DNA of 64,000 nucleotides from NCBI RefSeq assembly GCF_029784155.1, contig NC_073691.1, positions 62,922,822 through 62,986,821 of the forward strand, written 5' to 3'. The position numbers and the translations under genes were made by a program. The stretch comes from Uranotaenia lowii. Lineage: Eukaryota; Arthropoda; Insecta; Diptera; Culicidae. Each line of letters begins with the position of its first letter. The stretch's first letter is position 1. This document shows, piece by piece, positions 31,681 through 41,900 of this stretch. The notes below the pieces were generated by a model. The model searched no databases, had not been told where the DNA came from, and saw only the letters and a list, made by a program, of their open reading frames with translations.

Positions 31681-32357
31681 TTATAGACGAAGATCGATAG
31701 CTTTTAGAAAAAGGTAGATTTCGAACATGTAGTCCAAATCTAGCACAGCTAGTACATCTCTAACTGGAACATTAGGTGGTTTTCCTCGGGCCCTAAGGGA
31801 GTCTATTAAATTCGTTCTGGCGACAAGATGGACCTCACACGACCAAACAATATGCTCGATGTCATGGTAACCTTGGCCGCAACTACACAAATTGCTGCCA
31901 GCAATGTCAAAACGATAGAGTACCGCGTCTAAGGAACAATGATTGGACATGAGACGGGAAAATATACGAATAAAATCCCGACTCAAGTTCAATCTATTGA
32001 ACCATGGTTTAAGGCTTACCTTTGGGATAATCGAGTGGAACCACCGACCCTTGTCATCCTCGTCCCATTTGCGCTGCCAGTTGACAAGAGAGTTCCCTCG
32101 TACCAAGAAGTAGAATTCGTTGAAGACGATTTCACGTGGATACGTGTCGCCTTCCGTCGCCCCCACCTTTGCCAGAGAGTCTGCCTTCTCATTGCCCACT
32201 ATCGAGCAATGCGAGGGAACCCAAACAAAGGTGATGGAAAAGCGACGTCTTGTTAAAGCACTCAAAATATCCCGTATCTTCTCTAGGAAGAACGGCGAGT
32301 GCTTTCCCGGTCGTATTGAGCGTATTGCGTCAACTGAGCTTAGGCTATCCGTTACAA
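31681..32357 (-). pseudogene. I-clade LINE copy 1, ORF2 C-terminal RNase H and tail
   Basis: Downstream of the MITE, the open frame resumes with ITFVWVPSHCSIVGNEKADSLAK, the C-terminal RNase H signature. A cysteine/histidine motif follows (LCSCGQGYHDIEHIVWSC), a CCHC-like C-terminal finger typical of I-clade ORF2, then a stop before the poly-A tail. Separated from its promoter ORF by the MITE. Confidence 0.88.
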
Positions 32358-32361
32358 TGTA

Positions 32362-33147
32362 CTGCCCCTACTCGCATAACAGTCCCATATGAATTTTTGT
32401 CATTTTTCATCTAACCTGACAGTTCGTCATTTTGAACATTTTACTTCAATATAAAACAATAAAAAAAGAGACTTTGTTCTAGAAATTACGAAAAAAATAT
32501 CAACTAGTGACTGTCCCATATGAAATATACCCGCATAACAGTCCCATATGTGAAATACCACGCATGTAGTTACCTTACTATGTTTCTTTCGGTGAAATGA
32601 TCTTTGAATTATTGCTTTAAGTCATTTAAACGAGATGCAACTCACTTGATGTCGAATTATGCACACTAAAAAGTAAATTTAACTACAGTTTTTGAAAGGC
32701 AGGCTAAGATTAAGGAAGGATGGTCTTCCTGTGAGAAAAACTATCAGAAACAACTAAAAACCATGATAAAATTCAACTTACAATGTGGAATAAACGAACT
32801 ACATTTACAAGTTCAGAAATGATCAAATTTAAGTCTTAGAAGGTAGCTTGGTGAGGAAATCATATTCTGTATGGGACTGTTATGCGAGTAGATTTGAAAA
32901 AGGTCTCGAATATGCCCGCATAACAGTCCCATAACAAACAAAAATGGTGCTCCAGACCAGACCTGCCAAATTTCGAAAAATTCAGGTCCTACGATTTATT
33001 ATGATAACCTAGAACATATTCCATTAAACGATTTTTGTTTATGCTGAAAGCTGTGGTCACAATTTAAAAATGTATTTCAAAATAGAAAAAGCTCATTTTC
33101 TCGCTTGCTCGTTTTTGCATATGGGACTGTTATGTAAGTAGGGGCAG
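32362..33147 (+). mobile_element. CTGCCCC-type MITE, copy B (786 bp), in LINE RNase H
   Basis: The ends CTGCCCCTACTCGCATAACA and (reverse complement) CTGCCCCTACTTACATAACA each continue GTCCCATATG. Flanks TGTA (32358-32361 and 33148-33151) give a 4-bp duplication, although a 2-bp GT or TA reading is also possible. The homologous LINE at 54-57 kb has the uninterrupted site. It is the inverted relative of 7644-8406. No ORF of its own. Confidence 0.88.
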
Positions 33148-35764
33148 TGTAGTAGTGCCCAACAGGCCGTGAGGCGATGCTGTCCAAGGCCCAGTGAATA
33201 GCAGCTAACTCTGCTATATATACAGAGCATGGTGACTGGAGGTTATAAGAGGCGCTAGTTGTTTCGTTGAAAACTCCAAATCCCGTTGATTCCTCAATTA
33301 GAGACCCATCGGTAAAGTACATTTTGTCAGCATCGACGTGTCTATATTTAGCTTCGAAAATTCTTGGAATCAGAAGTGGGCGATGCGAATCCGGGATTCC
33401 ACGAATTTCCTGCTGAATAGACAAATCAAACTGGACAGAAGAATTATCGTAGTCTGGGATGAAAACACGAGTTGAAGAGTACGAAGAAGGGTTTACCTGC
33501 ATTGACATGAGGACATGGTATATAGACATAAATCTGGTATGAAGATTTTGCTCTAGTAACCTTTCAAAATTAACGATCACCAATGGGTTCATGACCTCAC
33601 ACCTGATGAGGAACCGAAGTGATAGTAGATTGTATCGATCTTTCAAAGGAAGTATTCCTGCCAAAACTTCAAGACTCATGTTGTGCGTTGTGGACATACA
33701 GCCCAAAGCGATGCGAAGACAACGGTATTGGATACGCTCGAGTTTGATGAGGTGAGTTTTGGCAGCCGACTGGAAACAGAAGCTACCATATTCCATCACT
33801 GAAAGAATAGTTGTTCGATACAATTTTAAAAGATCTTCTGGATGAGCTCCCCACCAGGTGCCAGTGATTGATCGGAGAAAATTGATTCTCTGTTGGCATT
33901 TTCCTTTCAGATACTCAATGTGTGCTCTCCAGGTACATTTGGAATCAAACCAAACCCCAAGATACTTAAAACACCTCGATTGAGTGATCGTTCTGCCAAG
34001 AAGTTGGAGCTGTGGTTGAGCTGGTCTATGTTTTTTAGAGAAAACTATCAACTCCGTTTTCTCTGGAGAGAACTCGATCCCAAGCCCCAAAGCCCAGGAA
34101 GACAATCTGTTTAAAGTATCTTGTAAAGGTCTGTGCAGATGTGACTCAGTATCACCTGTTACAGATACTACGCCATCATCTGCAAGTTGTCTTAAAGTGC
34201 AGCCTTCAGAGAGACAGCTGTCGATGTCACTTACGTAAAAGTTGTACAAAAGTGGACTCAAACATGAACCCTGCGGGAGGCCCATGTAAGAGGTTCTTCT
34301 AACTGCAATATCTCCGTGAGCAAAGTTCAGATGTTTCTCACAAAGCAAGCTGTATAAGATGTTGTTCAATAAAGGAGGCAGACCCCGGGAGTACAACTTG
34401 TCTGACAACACCTCTATTGGGACTGCATCAAAAGCTCCCTTTATGTCTAGAAACACTGAAGCCATTTGCTCACGTTTTGCGTACGCCATTTGTATCTCTG
34501 AAGACAGCAAAGCAAGACAATCGTTTGTTCCTTTGCCCCTTCGAAACCCAAATTGAGTATCTGAAAGGAGACCATTTGCTTCTACCCATTTATCCAAACG
34601 AAACAAAATCATTTTTTCCATCAATTTGCGTATACAAGACAACATCGCTATTGGACGGTACGAATTCGCATCGGAAGCTGGTTTTCCGGGCTTTTGGATA
34701 GCGATAACTCTCACTTGTCTCCACTCTTGAGGAACAATGTTATTCTCCAAGAATTGATTAAATAAATTTAACAAGCGAAATTTTGCGGCGTCCGGAAGGT
34801 TTTTCAACAAGTTAAATTTGATTTTATCAATTCCCGGAGCTGAATTGTTGCAAGAGAGGAGGGCAAGTGAAAATTCGACCATCGAAAAGCTGGAATCCAG
34901 ACCACACCTATCTGGAGGCACATTCCGGATTATTTTTTGCACAGGTGTAGAATCTGGACAGACTTTTCGTGCGAAGTTGAATATCCATCTATGTGAATAT
35001 TCTTCACTTTCATTTGTAGATGATCGATTACGCATGCTCCGTGCAACTTTCCATAAGGTACTCAAGGATGTTTCCCGTGATAAACCACCCACGAAATTTC
35101 TCCAATATGCCTTTTTCTTCCCTTTGATCAATTTTTTGAACTGATTTTCAAGGGAAACATATGATTCAAAAAGGACGAGGGTTCCATGTTTTCGAAAATC
35201 CTTGAATGCTTTTGATTTGTCCTTATAGAGCTTGGAACACTGCTGGTCCCACCATGGATTTGGGGTCCTTCGAGGTACAGATGAATCTGGGATGGGTTTT
35301 GTTTGAGCACAAAGTGCACTTTCATGGATTAAACGTGAAAGAAAGTGGTACTCCTCCAAAGGAGGTAGAACATTCATGGAATCAATGGCATCTGTTATTT
35401 CGTCCGAATACTTTTTCCAATCGATGTGTCTTGTAAGGTCATATGCCATATATGTTGAATTTGAAGTGCTGGCCCCATTGGTGATTGTTATTTTGATTGG
35501 TAAGTGATCACTACCATTGGGATCAGAGATTACCTTCCACTGGCAATCCAATGATAGTGAGTTTGAGCAGAGTGAGAGGTCAATTGCACTTTGTCTTGCA
35601 GGAGGTTTAGGTACCCGTGTTTTTTCACCCGAGTTCAAAATTGTTAAATTGAAACTATCACAAATGTCATAAATAAGAGTAGAACGACTATCGTCAATTT
35701 GTTCTCCCCAGACAGTTCCATGTGAATTGAAGTCACCCAGGATCAACCTTGGCTCAGGAAGCAC
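33148..35764 (-). pseudogene. I-clade LINE copy 1, ORF2 endonuclease C-half, RT and start of RNase H
   Basis: Contains LILGDFNSHG and GSDHLPIKI (endonuclease), then the RT domain: KPGKPASDANSYRPIAMLSC, TQFGFRRGKGT, VFLDIKGAFD (motif A), GLPQGSCLSPLLY (motif B), RQLADDGVVSVTG (motif C, LADD instead of the commoner FADD) and KYLGVWFDSKC. RNase H begins with YFTDGSLIEESTGFGV and is cut by the MITE, after which the apparent frame reads about 24 MITE-derived residues to 33077. Confidence 0.9.
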
Positions 35765-36147
35765 AGATCCTCTAGGTGATTTCGATCCACTGCAACTCTA
35801 TGAGGCCAGTACAAACTGACAACGCATAAGTCCTTACCTCTTATAGTTGTATGACATGCAACAGCTTCAATTCCTCCTGATAAAGGGAGGTGGATTCTAT
35901 AGAAGGAGTGGCGCTTATTGATCCCCAAAAGCACCCCTCCATAAGAATCGTTGCGATCCAAACGGATAATATTAAAATCGTGGAATGAGATGTTTGATTG
36001 AGAAGAAAGCCATGTTTCAGAAAGGGCAAAAATATCGCAACTAGTTTCATGAAGAAGAAATTTGAACGGATCCAATTTAGGGATTAAACTACGACAATTC
36101 CACTGTATAACAGTGATATCTCCGACCTCTGGGCGTAAATTAGCCAT
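35743..36147 (-). pseudogene. I-clade LINE copy 1, ORF2 N-terminus (endonuclease)
   Basis: Starts MANLRPEVGD and carries the apurinic-endonuclease opening IQWNCRSLIPK, FALSETWLS and DSYGGVLLGI. It runs out of frame near 35750, where alignment to the 54-57 kb copy shows a 7-nt deletion, so the product is truncated before the catalytic GDFNSHG motif, which lies in the next frame. Confidence 0.88.
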
Positions 36148-37573
36148 CGAGAGAGATAAACACTGAAAGGAGGGGCCAAGTTTGCATCAATTGCTTCAAA
36201 AGTGTCTTTACAATAGGAAGCATTACACTAATAATGCTTTTTATAGATTCAGATACGTTGAAAAACGAAAAAATTCCATCGAGGATGTCAGAAAACTTAA
36301 AAAGTCCCGCTTGAGGAGTTGATTCTGGGCAAACTGCATCAGTAATGGGGGCGTTTGAGGTCCCCGCTGCTGTTGATTTATTCTGTGGTGAAAAGGTCGC
36401 GCTGAATCCAGGAGGAATTTGTTTCTTCTTTTCTGTAGCAATCGCTTTCTTGGTGATGTTGGTTGTAGGGCTGACCGTCGGGATTTTATTCGGAATCTTG
36501 GGGGTCTTGGTATTCGTTTTAGCACGCTTTCGTGAGTTCGCTACGAAAATAAATGGATTCTCCTCATCTGTTGTATCCTCGTTGTCAACTGGCAGCACTG
36601 AGAAGATGTTTGAGGACTGAGGTTGGATCGGAGGCGCCGCGCCCTTTAGTATGGCGGCATAGGAACGTTTTGATCGTTCCTTCAAAGAGCGCCTTTGACT
36701 ATCCCAGCGGCTCTTAAACGCCTCGCACAAAGAGATGTCATGAGGTGAGCCCCCGCAATAGACACATTTCTGTTCTATTGCTGAGCACGCTCCATCCCCA
36801 TGAACCTCCCCGCATTTGGGGCAACGCTTCTTGCTACAACAATGGGAAGCTGTATGCCCCAATTTAATGCAATTTTTGCATTCCATCGGGCGAGGCACGA
36901 AGAGCCGCACAGGAAGCCTCAAAACTCCGTCAATCAAGACGTAGTGAGGGAGGGCGGTACCCGCAAAGGTCACTCGAAATGAGGCTGAAGGCGAGTACTT
37001 TTTAACTCCTTCTACGACGGTGGTAGTGTTGAGTTGTCGGCAGTCCAAGATTTCGACCGAAGTCGAATCAAGGCTCTTAAACTTACCAACGCCGTGGGAT
37101 TTAACGTACCCAGCCTCCAGACTCATTTCAGAGATCACGCCCTCTATCTCTACGTTTCGAGACGGAATGTAGGCGTGGTACTCCAAGGTAATGAATTTGC
37201 TGGCAACAATTTCATTAGCGGATTTTCGATTGTCCACGACAACGCGCAACTTGTTGGGTCGCACCTTAGTCACGCTGGTTACGGAGGACCATCTAGCCAG
37301 ATCTTTCGTGATCTGCACTACGTTGAGCTGTTTACCGTTAGCTTTGGGCCGGATGAAAACCACCCATGGCCCAGAAAAAGACGTACCATCTGTGTAGGTT
37401 CGGAGCCGGGGTGCTACACTGTCAGCTGTGGGTGATGAGAAATTAACAGTCGTCCGAGAATGATTAGCATTTGAGGGACCAGCATCATCTGAATCCTCCA
37501 GATGCTCTTCATTCTCGAACATACCTTCCTCTTCGTCCACCGAAGACGGGTTTAACCCCCCGCCATCGCTCAT
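36140..37573 (-). CDS. I-clade LINE copy 1, ORF1 (gag-like nucleic-acid chaperone)
   Basis: 477 codons, intact. The N-terminal third is acidic (EEEGMFENEEHLEDSDD). The centre has the conserved 'WVVFIRPKANGKQLNVVQIT' fold found in I-clade ORF1 proteins. Then come three zinc knuckles: CKNCIKLGHTASHC, CPKCGEVHGDGAC and CVYCGGSPHDISLC. The basic Ser/Thr/Lys-rich C-terminus ends in a hydrophobic stretch. It packages LINE RNA into the RNP. The stop codon overlaps the ORF2 start in the 8-nt string ATGGCTAA. Confidence 0.9.
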   Translation of the reverse strand: MSDGGGLNPSSVDEEEGMFENEEHLEDSDDAGPSNANHSRTTVNFSSPTADSVAPRLRTYTDGTSFSGPWVVFIRPKANGKQLNVVQITKDLARWSSVTSVTKVRPNKLRVVVDNRKSANEIVASKFITLEYHAYIPSRNVEIEGVISEMSLEAGYVKSHGVGKFKSLDSTSVEILDCRQLNTTTVVEGVKKYSPSASFRVTFAGTALPHYVLIDGVLRLPVRLFVPRPMECKNCIKLGHTASHCCSKKRCPKCGEVHGDGACSAIEQKCVYCGGSPHDISLCEAFKSRWDSQRRSLKERSKRSYAAILKGAAPPIQPQSSNIFSVLPVDNEDTTDEENPFIFVANSRKRAKTNTKTPKIPNKIPTVSPTTNITKKAIATEKKKQIPPGFSATFSPQNKSTAAGTSNAPITDAVCPESTPQAGLFKFSDILDGIFSFFNVSESIKSIISVMLPIVKTLLKQLMQTWPLLSVFISLDG

Positions 37574-38146
37574 ATTTTCTTACGGAGACACGAATGTCTT
37601 CCGTGTTGAAAATATGAGCGATGCAAACTAAGTTCAAAAACTAATGTAGGGAAAAAATAGAAATAGTAAAGTGAAGGAAGAATGAAAAAAGAACTCACAA
37701 TTTTTCTTTTAATTTTTGTTTCCACCGTCCGCTGTCCAAACACGTGGTTTTCCTCTGAAGAAAGATGGCGGCGTCAAAAGGAGAGCGAGACCAATCAATC
37801 CGTTCCGAATTCACCCGGTTATGGCACTCAAATCCGGATCAGCCTAGTTATGCCCCTACGGTGTCCAATACCCGGCTTTATCAGGAGCTATCAGGAAGGC
37901 GCCGTGTGGTAATGATAACGGCCTCGATGTAAGATGGCGATGGCGTCTGTGCTGGATCAAAATTTCCAAGCACAAAAAGTCCTTTGTTAACGACCGAACC
38001 ATAAAGCGAGAAAAAAAACACTCCGCTTGAAGCACTCTTTGTTTACGAAATTGACCACTTTGATACGGCGAGGAAAATATATTATACTTTGATCAGCAGT
38101 GATAACGCACATCCGCACTGATCGAACGACTGCGAGAGGACGTCTT

Positions 38147-38800
38147 CATTTTGTTAACGCTAATTATCAGCACACCAACAAATCCAGGCCCATGTGACTG
38201 TCCTGACTGCAATCAGCTAAACTTGATCCAACTTTTTAAAGAACCGCCGAAACAGTAAGGGCTTGGTAAACGATCTGTAGAATAAAATGAGTTTTAATAT
38301 GGCAACATGGCAGGATTTAATAAAGGCTTGATTTTCAGCATGGGGAGCACCCAATGAATATTCTAAACATTTTAATATAAAATTTTGACTTAAGGGAATA
38401 TTTGTGATACTCACCACTCATCGCCTGATATAATTTCACTCTTTCCTTTCCATTTAGAGCAAACAGAACATCCTGGTTATCTTAATGTATCTTCTTTTAC
38501 AGCATGATTTCATTGATCAGTTCTTCTTTTCAAGTAGTTTTTCAGTTTTGCTGAATACTCAGTCGTTTCTTTTCGGAGTCGTCAGGGCAGTCGTAATAAT
38601 TTGTATTTTTAATAAGTTGTATTTGTATTAAACGCGACACAGAATAACCAACACAGTCTGGTAACGGGTGCTGATTTTCAGCAAATAATCCACATCTCGG
38701 TAAAGGATTAATTACACAGTTGACGACTATCGTCACAAACATCCACAAAGTGACAAGCTGAAAGTAATCAGAAGACAACCAAAGTTAAAGACAAATAGAA
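38147..38800 (-). other. Decayed flank with splice-like sites, possibly RECQL 3' region
   Basis: Minus-strand text contains an acceptor (TGATTACTTTCAG, exon start about 38762) followed by a 70-codon frame with CRHFVDVCDD-like text in a neighbouring frame. A coding-looking segment QDVLFALNGKERVKLYQAM also ends at a GTGAGT donor (about 38413). These could be decayed 3' exons of the RECQL relic, but the homology is too weak to call. Confidence 0.3.
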
Positions 38801-38845
38801 TTGGAGTAATTTTTCTAAGCTTAGAAAATTCGAATACATACTTAC

Positions 38846-38981
38846 ATTTTCCCATTGATGCAGTATTTCAATATCGAGTAAACATTGGAAAAGCCTCCTG
38901 GGACATCGAAGTCGGACTCGTTTGCATCTTGCCCGGAAAGACCATTTTTCTGGTAAGAGTTTTCTTTCTTTTGCTCATGAA
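38846..38981 (-). pseudogene. RECQL: RECQL-like helicase relic, motif VI and RecQ-Ct start
   Basis: The minus-strand frame reads SYQKNGLSGQDANESDF, then FSNVYSILKYCINGK, ending at donor AT|GTAAGT. I read this as a decayed version of the RecQ motif VI 'YYQESGRAGRD' and of the 'YEMVSYCxNxxxC' start of the RecQ-Ct zinc domain. It is contiguous with 50365-50671 once the gypsy element and one ATGAA are removed. The motif VI arginine residues are lost, so it cannot be an active helicase. Confidence 0.6.
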
Positions 38982-39155
38982 TGTAGTATTTAACTCAGTT
39001 TTGAGTGTTATCTTTTTACACTGTGCTATAAAAGACGAAACGTCAAATGTTTAAGTACGTGTCAAACACATGAATAAAAAAGGGTCTCTTTCGATTCCTG
39101 CTCTCGACCGAACAACACCTCTTTCCAGACCGTGTCCGAAACCTCTAAATTAATA
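38982..39155 (+). repeat. 5' LTR of the gypsy element (174 bp)
   Basis: Direct copy of 50191-50364. Contains CTATAAAAGACG, a TATA-like promoter, and AATAAAAAAGG, a polyA-like signal. Confidence 0.92.
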
Positions 39156-39646
39156 GTGGCGACGAGTGAAAATCCGTCATTTTGTTTTTTCCGTTTAAGT
39201 AAACGCGGTGTGTGAGGCAAAAAAAAGGCGTTTTTCGGCGGAAGTTTGCCGCAGTATTGTTTGCCTTAGTTAAAAAGCGCGTGTTTTTTAATTCTTTGCA
39301 CGGAACAAAGGAATTATAACCTGTTTCAAGAAACAGTGGATTAGACGCCACGTGTTCGTTTCCCGGCGGGATACATTCCGGGTTGCTGTTGTTGCTGTTG
39401 AATTCTGCTGCTGTTGTTGCCATCATCGATCTGCTGCCGTTTGCTGTGCTGTGCTGTGCCTTTGGACGGAATCTTGCCGGAAATAAAGCGTTTGTCGTTT
39501 GGCCTCGGTCAGATTTTGGCTGGGCGTTATTGAAAACAGGTACGTTTCTTTTACTTATTCTTCATTGCGTGCATTCGGACTGCTGGTGCGATACAATTGA
39601 TTGTTTTATTGCATTGCAATCATTGTTTTGATCATTTTTCGGCAAA

Positions 39647-39898
39647 ATGCCGCTAATTGGTAACATTGACCCTTTTGTTCCGAACTCCATTTCATTTGCT
39701 CAATATGTGGAGCAAATGGAATGGGCTTTTCGTTGCAATAAAATTGCAGATGCCGATCGTAAAACATATTTTTTGGCTATGTGTGGGCAAGAAACTTATA
39801 GCGAATTAAAATTGCTTCATCCAGGTCAGGATTTGCAAGCCCAAACGTATACGGATATCATAACTTCTCTTAAAAAACGATTCGACAAGGTTGAAACA
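39647..39898 (+). pseudogene. gypsy gag, N-terminal part cut by LINE
   Basis: ATG at 39647 opens MPLIGNIDPFVPNSISF and a capsid-like helical region ending KKRFDKVET. The LINE inserted after AAGGTTGAAACA (39887-39898), and the same 12 bases recur at 46071-46082, where gag resumes in frame. The open frame continues for 23 codons into LINE sequence before stopping. Confidence 0.85.
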
Positions 39899-40304
39899 TA
39901 TCATTCAGCCGTTAGATGTCGAGCGCGACGGACGTTGTTTGGATTAACAGTGTTTTGGCGCGAGTGAATGGCTTCCATTGGTTGGATTTTGCTAAATTGT
40001 TGTTTTTTCTCCCCTTTACAGCTTTGTTTCTCTGACTGTTCCGAAATAATCTGGAGTTTCTCGAAGCTTCCACCTGAATACAGACCCGGGGCCATCAAGA
40101 AAGCGATATTGTACCGAAGGGACCCGGAAAGACGTTGGATTGGAGTGAGAACCAAGAGGCTCGGCGAGAGACGTAAACGTAAGTCAAACGTTTTGTTCAT
40201 TTTCTTTCATCTTCTTCCTTCTTTTTCTACTGTATTATTTTATTCTTTTTGTACGAGTTATAACTTTTCTGGCCCTGGCGAATTTTTTCGCTCGTTGGCC
40301 AAAT

Positions 40305-41900
40305 ATGGACCAAACTGTTAAGGAACCTGGAGGGTCTGCTCTCCAGGTTACTTCTCAAACTATATTTGAAGATTTTAATGATTTAGAGTGTGACTCAGCT
40401 TGCTCCTTGTCCGATCATTTTGCTCCGGCAAATAGTCGTAAAAGAAATTGGAATGATTGCGACTCTATTCTGCCTCCCAACCCGGCAGAACAAATACTAT
40501 CTAGAGATCCGATGACAACTGGAACTATCCCCAAAACAAATCGAAAAATCTCTCCTGTTGGATTGAACTTTCTTTCGGGAATGTCACCATCTCAGCCAGG
40601 GGAAACCTTCGCTAATAAAGTAACACCAGTAACCCGTATACGACAGTATCCTAATGACGGCGACAAACAATATGTTGTATATTTCCGCCCAAGAGGGGAG
40701 AACAAGCTTAACCGTGTCAAAATCGCAAAGGATCTAGAAAAACGCTATAGAGGAATAGAGAGCATCCGACGAGTCAACAATAGCAAAATTGTCGTTGTTG
40801 TCAACAACGCTAAGGATGCAAACGAGATCGCGAAGGACACTACGTTCTCCTCGGAGTACCGTGTCTGGATCCCAGCTCATTCTGTTGAAATTGACGGCGT
40901 TGTCACCGAAGAATCACTCGAATTAAATGACCTCAGAGGAGTTAGAGGGTACTTCAAACAGCCTGGACTCCCCGCTATCGATATTATAGAATATCGTCAA
41001 ATGGGCTCTATGGAGATCAACGGGGAAAAAAAGACTTTTGTTCCTTCAAACTCGTTTCGACTCACCTTCAAGGGTTCAGCTCTACCGGACTATGTTCTGA
41101 TTGGTAAGCTTCGCTTGCCAGTACGTTTGTACCGACCGAAGATTATGATCTGTTCGAATTGCCAACAATTAGGACACACGTCAACTCACTGCAACAATCA
41201 AATCATGTGTTCAAAATGTGGGGGACGTCATAAGGACGATATTTGCGAAAATGTCATGAATATATGTCTTCATTGTGGAGGAAGCAGCCACGTATTAAAA
41301 GAATGTCCAAAATACAGGGAACGCTCTATTAAACTAAGAAAAAGTTTAATAAAACGCTCTAACAAAACGTTCGCAGATATCGTCAAGAGCACACAACACA
41401 ACTTCTACGAAACCTTAGCAGATGATCCCGAAGTTGAGGAAGAAAATCATAGCTCTGCTGAAGAAAATTACACCCGAATTGAAGATAAGCCGGCACCAAA
41501 GAGAAAAAAGACATTTCAAGGTGGATCTTCGAAGCGTACCAATTTGAATAAATCAATTAACGAAGCGAAAGGCTTACCTAAACAATCCTCCCTCTCCTGT
41601 CCAAACGACCCTACATATGATAAAGAATTCCCAGATACCATCCCTACATTCCAAAGAATCCCCTCCTTTCACTCCCCCTCAACAGCTCCAGGTCTTAAGC
41701 CTGCTGCTTCTATTCACCCATCATCCTCGAACGAACTCATAACTCTATCATCAATTATAGATATGATCATACAATTTTTTGAATTTCCTGAGCCTATCTG
41801 TGGGTTCATCAAGCGTCTGCTCCCCGTTGTTCAAACCATTTGCACAAGAATTGCTGTTAAGTGGCCCTTGATTTCTGATTTAATTAATATTAATGCCTAA
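40305..41900 (+). CDS. I-clade LINE copy 2, ORF1
   Basis: 531 codons, uninterrupted. Layout as in copy 1: acidic N-terminus, central YVVYFRPRGENKLNRVKIAK domain, three zinc knuckles (CSNCQQLGHTSTHC, CSKCGGRHKDDIC, CLHCGGSSHVLKEC; about residues 283-331), then a long Ser/Thr/Pro/Lys-rich tail and a hydrophobic C-terminus. It is the RNA-binding RNP component. Its stop overlaps the ORF2 ATG in ATGCCTAA (41893-41900), matching the overlap seen in the other two families. Confidence 0.92.
   Translation: MDQTVKEPGGSALQVTSQTIFEDFNDLECDSACSLSDHFAPANSRKRNWNDCDSILPPNPAEQILSRDPMTTGTIPKTNRKISPVGLNFLSGMSPSQPGETFANKVTPVTRIRQYPNDGDKQYVVYFRPRGENKLNRVKIAKDLEKRYRGIESIRRVNNSKIVVVVNNAKDANEIAKDTTFSSEYRVWIPAHSVEIDGVVTEESLELNDLRGVRGYFKQPGLPAIDIIEYRQMGSMEINGEKKTFVPSNSFRLTFKGSALPDYVLIGKLRLPVRLYRPKIMICSNCQQLGHTSTHCNNQIMCSKCGGRHKDDICENVMNICLHCGGSSHVLKECPKYRERSIKLRKSLIKRSNKTFADIVKSTQHNFYETLADDPEVEEENHSSAEENYTRIEDKPAPKRKKTFQGGSSKRTNLNKSINEAKGLPKQSSLSCPNDPTYDKEFPDTIPTFQRIPSFHSPSTAPGLKPAASIHPSSSNELITLSSIIDMIIQFFEFPEPICGFIKRLLPVVQTICTRIAVKWPLISDLININA

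Larger units (their letters stand above)
31520..38140 (-). mobile_element. I-clade LINE copy 1, near full length
   Basis: The poly-A tail (poly-T on +, from about 31516) and the far end are flanked by the same CGTCTTCATTTT sequence (31508-31519 and 38141-38152), giving a 12-bp target duplication. The element therefore has an untruncated 5' end beginning TCCTCTCGCAGTCGTTCGAT on the minus strand. It contains a 5' UTR (about 37574-38140), ORF1, and ORF2 with endonuclease, RT and RNase H. ORF2 is broken by a 7-nt deletion near 35750 and by a 786-bp MITE. RNase H plus a gag-like ORF1 with three CCHC knuckles places it in the I clade. Confidence 0.88.

Noticed and set aside
33077..33147. C-terminal 24 residues of the LINE copy 1 RT frame
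   Set aside because: These codons are MITE sequence read by chance after the insertion point, not LINE protein.
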